Shown here: positions 5,971 through 9,606 of the stretch, in pieces
Position numbering within the stretch: position 1 is the first letter of the stretch
Layout: each line of letters starts with the position of its first letter
NCBI GenBank assembly: GCA_027623845.1
Contig: JAQBUJ010000077.1
Coordinates: forward strand, 1 to 9,606
DNA from: Pseudomonadota bacterium
Lineage (GTDB): Bacteria > Pseudomonadota > Alphaproteobacteria > Thalassobaculales > Thalassobaculaceae
Reading direction: 5' to 3'
DNA length: 9,606 bases
Made by a program: the position numbers and the translations under genes
Notes under the pieces: model-generated
What the model was told of the DNA's origin: nothing
The model's input: the letters and a program-made list of their open reading frames with translations, nothing else
Database searches by the model: none

Positions 5971-8010
5971 TTAGAATGTCTTGGTGAACCGGATCTGCGG
6001 AACCACGAAGCCTTGATTGGAGGATGTGCCGATCCTTGCCGCCACGGAGGCTTCAATTTCAGTGCCTTCACCCAGGCCAAATCGAAACCCGAGATCCAGT
6101 GACAACGCGTCCTGGCCACCGCCATCAGCATCCGCAGTGACCGTTTGGCCGGATGGTAAAGCGGCGTTGATATCCCAGTCGAGTTCGGCGATGTCATGCT
6201 CCCAGGTCACGGTCGCATAGGGGGTCATGGTGCCGCCACTAATAGGTATCACCGTCCAGGCATTCAAACCCAGTCCGGCCCGAACATGGGAAAGCGAGCT
6301 GTCTCGGACCGTCAGGTTGAGGTATTCGGCGTCGTTTTCGGTGTAACCGTCGATTTCCGTCGAGGCCAGCGAAACGCGGGCCAGGGGCACAAGCCATATG
6401 GTTCGGTCGCCTAGCTTGCTGGCTATATCGTACCGACCCTCTATTTCACCCGAATAGGCCCAACCGTCGGTTTTGGCGCGGGCGGTTGGCAGGACGCTGA
6501 AGCTGGTTTCCCGCCTTATGTCATCGATCTTCAGCATGTGCCCCGCGACTTGGCCGGTAAGCGATAGCGCGCCGGAGCGCATGCCGCCGAAAATGCCTAG
6601 GGAGTAGGATCGATTGTCAAACGACCCGCCGCCGCCAATGTCCACGTCTTGATCGATCAGGCCAAAATGGGCGCCCAGGACGGCGGGAGCGGCGCTTCCC
6701 CCGAACCGATGGTCAATCCCGACTACCGTGCCGCGCGAGTCGTATTCATAGCCTGAGAAGACACCGCGAGAAGCCCGAGTGCCTAAATTGTTAGCGGCTA
6801 TGACGAAAAGCGAGTTGTCACCGACTCGAGAAATCCTTGGATCCGCGCCGTCGTTGATTGCCGGAAAGGCGGCTGTGTCTGTCCGCCAGTTATCGAGTTG
6901 CCCTCGAACACCCCTTATCACCGCCTCGGTCTGACCAAGTGCGGCGTCCGGAACGGTCGCGAGCCGGCCCCCATCAACGTCAACGGCTTGGATCGTGGCT
7001 TCGAACAACTCGTTGATGAATGAGTGGGCGGCGGTGGTCGGATGAGTCCCGTCCCAATAGAGCGTGGCTGTTTCGGTCGCCTGCGTCGGGCAGGCGCCGG
7101 TCGTGGTTCCCGTTCCATCGTCGGTGATGCAGCCTTGGGTCAGATTGGTGAACCCATACCGCGTGGCGTTGGCGAAAATGTCGTCATAGAGGCCTGCGAC
7201 GTCGATAAGCACGACGTCCATTCCGGTTGAAGAGCGCACGCTTGCCAGCCGAGCCGGAAGTTCCGCGTTATGCAGATTGGCCGCGTCTTCTGCGATCTGT
7301 GCGCCCGCCGTGCCAAGGCCCGCAATGAATGACGGAATTTTGGTAAGGTCGAAAATATTGAACACGGCGGCCCGCTTGGCGCCAAGCGTGTCGATTCGAA
7401 CTAGTCCCCCTTGAATGTTGTCAAGCACTCCGGCGACCGATTGAGCGGTGGTGAGGCCGCCACTGCTGACCGCAAAGGCGGAATAGTCGTTGCCGCCGGT
7501 CCAAACCGCAAAAACCGAACCGGACAGGCTGGCCACGCGCCCGGTGCTTGCATAGGATTCTAAATCGGTAAGCACGTTGAGAAATCCCGGGGCGCCCGGG
7601 CTGAACAGCGAATCGTTTCCGCTTTTTGACCCGCCAAAGGAAAAGCTCAGGCTAACGCCGGGTTGCGAGCCTGGATCAAAGGATGTGCTGCAGGTGCCGG
7701 AGCCGGAAATTGTCGGGCTCTCGGTGGTGCATTCGGTGCTGCTGAAATAGTAGTCGGCATAAGTCAGCTGCGTGGGCGCTAGTCGATCCGTCCAGTTCAC
7801 ACCGTTCGAGAACCGACCCTCGAAGTAGGGCGGGGTGAGCGGGCTCACCGAAACCGCGACGCCGGCATCGTTAAGACGTTTCGTGAACGCGAAGCTGTTC
7901 TGGTTATCGACTAGGCTATCGCCCATGAAGACATAGCGTTCAGCTGCGTCCGCCGCCCCGGCCATCAATAAAAAGCACGTGCTCAATACTGAAAATGTGA
8001 TCCGTTTCAT
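5971..8010 (-). CDS. GDSL-esterase autotransporter (EstA/ApeE type)
   Basis: The 679-residue protein has a signal peptide with likely cleavage near ADA/AE (residue 22-23). A GDSL/SGNH esterase passenger (about 24-350) and a 12-strand autotransporter barrel (about 400-679) ending in phenylalanine follow. The catalytic set is complete: nucleophile Ser32 in GDSLVDN, oxyanion Gly70 in GRFSNGVNW, Asn174 in WTGGND, and Asp320/His323 in WDGTHP. EstA of Pseudomonas, a close relative in plan, keeps its esterase anchored on the cell surface, where it affects lipid and rhamnolipid metabolism. The length (EstA is about 650) is normal. Four passenger cysteines lie in two C-x12-C loops (94/107 and 294/307), unusual for this secretion route. 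It starts 15 bases after the outer-membrane barrel gene, with AAAAGG as ribosome site. Confidence 0.95.
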   Translation of the reverse strand: MKRITFSVLSTCFLLMAGAADAAERYVFMGDSLVDNQNSFAFTKRLNDAGVAVSVSPLTPPYFEGRFSNGVNWTDRLAPTQLTYADYYFSSTECTTESPTISGSGTCSTSFDPGSQPGVSLSFSFGGSKSGNDSLFSPGAPGFLNVLTDLESYASTGRVASLSGSVFAVWTGGNDYSAFAVSSGGLTTAQSVAGVLDNIQGGLVRIDTLGAKRAAVFNIFDLTKIPSFIAGLGTAGAQIAEDAANLHNAELPARLASVRSSTGMDVVLIDVAGLYDDIFANATRYGFTNLTQGCITDDGTGTTTGACPTQATETATLYWDGTHPTTAAHSFINELFEATIQAVDVDGGRLATVPDAALGQTEAVIRGVRGQLDNWRTDTAAFPAINDGADPRISRVGDNSLFVIAANNLGTRASRGVFSGYEYDSRGTVVGIDHRFGGSAAPAVLGAHFGLIDQDVDIGGGGSFDNRSYSLGIFGGMRSGALSLTGQVAGHMLKIDDIRRETSFSVLPTARAKTDGWAYSGEIEGRYDIASKLGDRTIWLVPLARVSLASTEIDGYTENDAEYLNLTVRDSSLSHVRAGLGLNAWTVIPISGGTMTPYATVTWEHDIAELDWDINAALPSGQTVTADADGGGQDALSLDLGFRFGLGEGTEIEASVAARIGTSSNQGFVVPQIRFTKTF

Positions 8011-8025
8011 GAGCTCAGCCTTTTA

Positions 8026-9276
8026 CTAAAACGTGATTACCGTCGACAGGGTGATGTTCGCTTCGTCGTATTGCAGTGTCGAAATGCTGCTATCGTTGAC
8101 CAATTGATTGGCTATGCTGGCGTTCAATAGCAGTTCGACCCGATCATAGACTTGCCAGGCAACCGCGACATCAAGCGTGTAGCTTTCCGCTTCAACCGTG
8201 GTCCCCTCTATCTGATAGAATCTGTAAGTCGGACCCAGTTTCACATAGGCATCGTCGCGAAACTGATATTGCAGACCGACCGATGCGATATTGGTGAATA
8301 AGCCGGCGGAGGTTTCAACATTGACCTCCTCGAAGTTGCGCTCGACCTTGCCGGCCAGCGAAAGCGTGTCGCTGGCTTTCCAGATGAGTTGCCCGGTTCC
8401 AACGAGGTCAATGGTATGGCCAATCGTCGGCGCGTCGAAATATTGGGCGAACCCGAATAGCCGGAAGATGCCCTGCCAGTCACCGTTCTGGAACTCAAGG
8501 CCAACGCCCCCGTGCGCGCCCTGGGAATCCCGATCTTCCGGCAAAATAACGTCGGATCCGGAGTACGCGAAGCGTTGGCCGCCGCCGATGACGTAAATCT
8601 TGCCCCAGGCGAACTTACGGCCAACCTGTACCGCCGCGCTCGTCTCGGCCCGATTCTGCAGCTGGATGCGTGAGACGACGGTGAGGGCTAAATCCGTCGT
8701 ATTGTCGATTTCGTCATAGCGACCCTCAGTATGAATGAAATAATCCTTTCCTTGCCAATCCAGCGCGGCTTCCAGCGTCTCGGTGATGGTTGTCCCGGCG
8801 AGATTGCCGCTGAATTGGTTGGGGTCGTTTTTACCGACGATGTCCTCGGTATGGAGCAGTCCACCACTCAAGTTGAGGTTTTTCGAGAAGTCATAGCGCC
8901 CGCTGATCGTGCCCGACGAGGCGTCGGAGGATTGATCATCGGTCTCGACGGCGTCTTGGCGAACATGGGTCGCGGTGAACGCGAGAGCGTGTTCTTTCCA
9001 GGTCGAGCGAGCCACGGCCGCGGCCGCGAACAACGTCTTCAGATCCTCGATTTCAGTGGGGTCTTGGCGGATGTTGTTGGTGCCCTGCAATCCTACTTGG
9101 AGCCGGTTATAGAACGCGAATCCGCCGTAATTGAGATTGGCGCCTTGCTCGAAGCCCCCGGGAGGGGCGAGCGGCACATCCTGCGCCCGGACGGTACTGC
9201 CAGTTGAGATCAAGCAGGTAATCATGATCAACGATAGCGCGAACCACGAATTCGGACCCCTTGAAATTAACCTCAC
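8026..9276 (-). CDS. Outer-membrane beta-barrel protein (BBP2/VpsM-like)
   Basis: The reading frame is open further upstream, but GTG 9276 is the best start: AAGGGAGA (9284-9291) lies 7 bases before it, and a signal peptide follows at once (WFALSLIMITCLIS core, cleavage at VRA/QD, residue 31). This gives 416 residues. The mature part alternates polar and hydrophobic residues in many short strands and ends in VITF, a typical barrel C-terminus. GGFAFYNRLQVGLQGTNNI, WKEHALAFTA and SGRYDFSKN match the putative beta-barrel porin 2 group, which includes barrels linked to exopolysaccharide export. Whether it conducts a substrate is unknown. It is cotranscribed with the esterase autotransporter, 15 bases apart, and may help at the same surface. 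Confidence 0.85.
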   Translation of the reverse strand: MRLISRGPNSWFALSLIMITCLISTGSTVRAQDVPLAPPGGFEQGANLNYGGFAFYNRLQVGLQGTNNIRQDPTEIEDLKTLFAAAAVARSTWKEHALAFTATHVRQDAVETDDQSSDASSGTISGRYDFSKNLNLSGGLLHTEDIVGKNDPNQFSGNLAGTTITETLEAALDWQGKDYFIHTEGRYDEIDNTTDLALTVVSRIQLQNRAETSAAVQVGRKFAWGKIYVIGGGQRFAYSGSDVILPEDRDSQGAHGGVGLEFQNGDWQGIFRLFGFAQYFDAPTIGHTIDLVGTGQLIWKASDTLSLAGKVERNFEEVNVETSAGLFTNIASVGLQYQFRDDAYVKLGPTYRFYQIEGTTVEAESYTLDVAVAWQVYDRVELLLNASIANQLVNDSSISTLQYDEANITLSTVITF

Positions 9277-9503
9277 GCCTTTGTCTCCCTTAATCCGAGA
9301 TTCACCATGTGGGATCCTCTCAACCCGAAAATCATGCCTCAGACTAGTTCCACATGCAATCCGCTTGGGTCTGACGGTCGCCGGAAGGTTGATTCGATCT
9401 ATAAAGGACCGAGGAGCAGCCATTCCGTGAGCAAACAGGCGAATTTGGCCCATTCCGGGCGCACTGATGCCGTCGACTTCATTGTTGAATGACGTTCCGA
9501 CCA
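9277..9503. other. Gap upstream of the barrel operon, containing a probable IS end
   Basis: An open frame on the minus strand continues from the barrel gene up to 9507, but the residues before GTG 9276 do not resemble a protein and precede the signal peptide, so I treat the region as non-coding. It probably contains the end of the mobile element whose transposase finishes at 9504, but I could not find a terminal repeat because the other end lies outside the window. CCATTCCG occurs twice (9420-9427, 9450-9457). Confidence 0.5.
9331..9359 (-). promoter_or_regulatory. Candidate sigma-70 promoter of the barrel-autotransporter operon
   Basis: On the minus strand, TTGCAT and CATGAT are separated by 17 bases, each matching four of six consensus positions. 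Transcription would begin near 9324 and give a leader of about 48 bases before GTG 9276. It is the best pair seen in the 227-base gap, but such matches arise by chance. Confidence 0.35.
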
Positions 9504-9605
9504 TCATGCGGGAGCTGGCTTTGGCCTGAGCCAGTCGATACGGCGCAGAATATCAGCGAACAGGTCTCTCGGGATTGCGACCTCGGCCATCTGGAAGGTA
9601 ACATA
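9504..9605 (-). CDS. Transposase C-terminal end, probably IS1380 family (partial)
   Basis: The last 33 codons of a gene enter from the right edge and stop at TGA 9504-9506. The peptide reads YVTFQMAEVAIPRDLFADIL and then RRIDWLRPKPAPA. A closing Y.TFQ.AEVA.P..LF..IL motif with a proline-rich end is what I recall for IS1380-family transposases, which would make this the remnant or end of such an element. The family assignment rests on a short stretch only. The element's body, and whether it is intact, lie outside the window. Confidence 0.55.
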   Translation of the reverse strand, partial: YVTFQMAEVAIPRDLFADILRRIDWLRPKPAPA

Positions 9606-9606
9606 G

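Noticed and set aside
8731..9207. Plus-strand open frame of 158 codons opposite the barrel gene
   Set aside because: It is a shadow of the minus-strand barrel gene, with no recognisable domain or ribosome-binding site.
9420..9457. CCATTCCG direct repeat as a possible operator or IS target duplication
   Set aside because: Eight bases repeated once at 30-base spacing is not significant by itself, and no IS end adjoins either copy.
1..9606. CRISPR array, tRNA, rRNA or riboswitch
   Set aside because: I saw no regularly spaced repeats, no tRNA-like cloverleaf with a GTTCRA arm, and no recognisable riboswitch core on either strand.

Overview
The window reads as a GC-rich proteobacterial accessory segment, most likely alphaproteobacterial. 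The basis is codon usage, Gram-negative envelope proteins (a type Va autotransporter and an outer-membrane barrel) and the kinds of insertion sequence present. This is inference from family resemblance; no rRNA or housekeeping marker is present. Apart from the transposase near the left end, every confident gene lies on the minus strand, so the functional order runs from right to left.

Left edge (1-1863): a complete IS701-family insertion sequence (100-1538) has 14-bp terminal inverted repeats and CTAG on both sides. Its transposase frame ends early, and the usual basic C-terminus continues in another frame through an ATGA overlap. The element cuts an aldo/keto reductase gene after about 107 codons. 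The missing part of that gene is not on the other side of the IS, so the junction is not a simple insertion.

Middle (2141-5840): four minus-strand genes form a compact membrane-themed cluster: a DUF697/YcjF-like protein, a 64-residue two-helix membrane protein, a SyrD/PvdE-type (cyclic-peptide exporter family) fused ABC transporter, and an SPFH/band-7 (stomatin/prohibitin-like) membrane protein. The last two genes overlap by 8 bases (ATGATTAG). A long imperfect palindrome lies between the first and second genes. No peptide synthetase or obvious substrate gene is visible, so the exporter looks orphaned and its link to the SPFH protein is the most interesting feature here.

Right (5971-9276): a two-gene operon encodes a BBP2-like outer-membrane beta-barrel protein and, 15 bases downstream, a GDSL-esterase autotransporter of the EstA/ApeE type with a complete SGNH catalytic set. 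Both proteins have signal peptides and end in a C-terminal phenylalanine, as outer-membrane proteins do. Upstream, the right edge (9504-9605) carries the C-terminal end of another transposase, probably IS1380 family, so mobile-element sequence bounds the segment on both sides.
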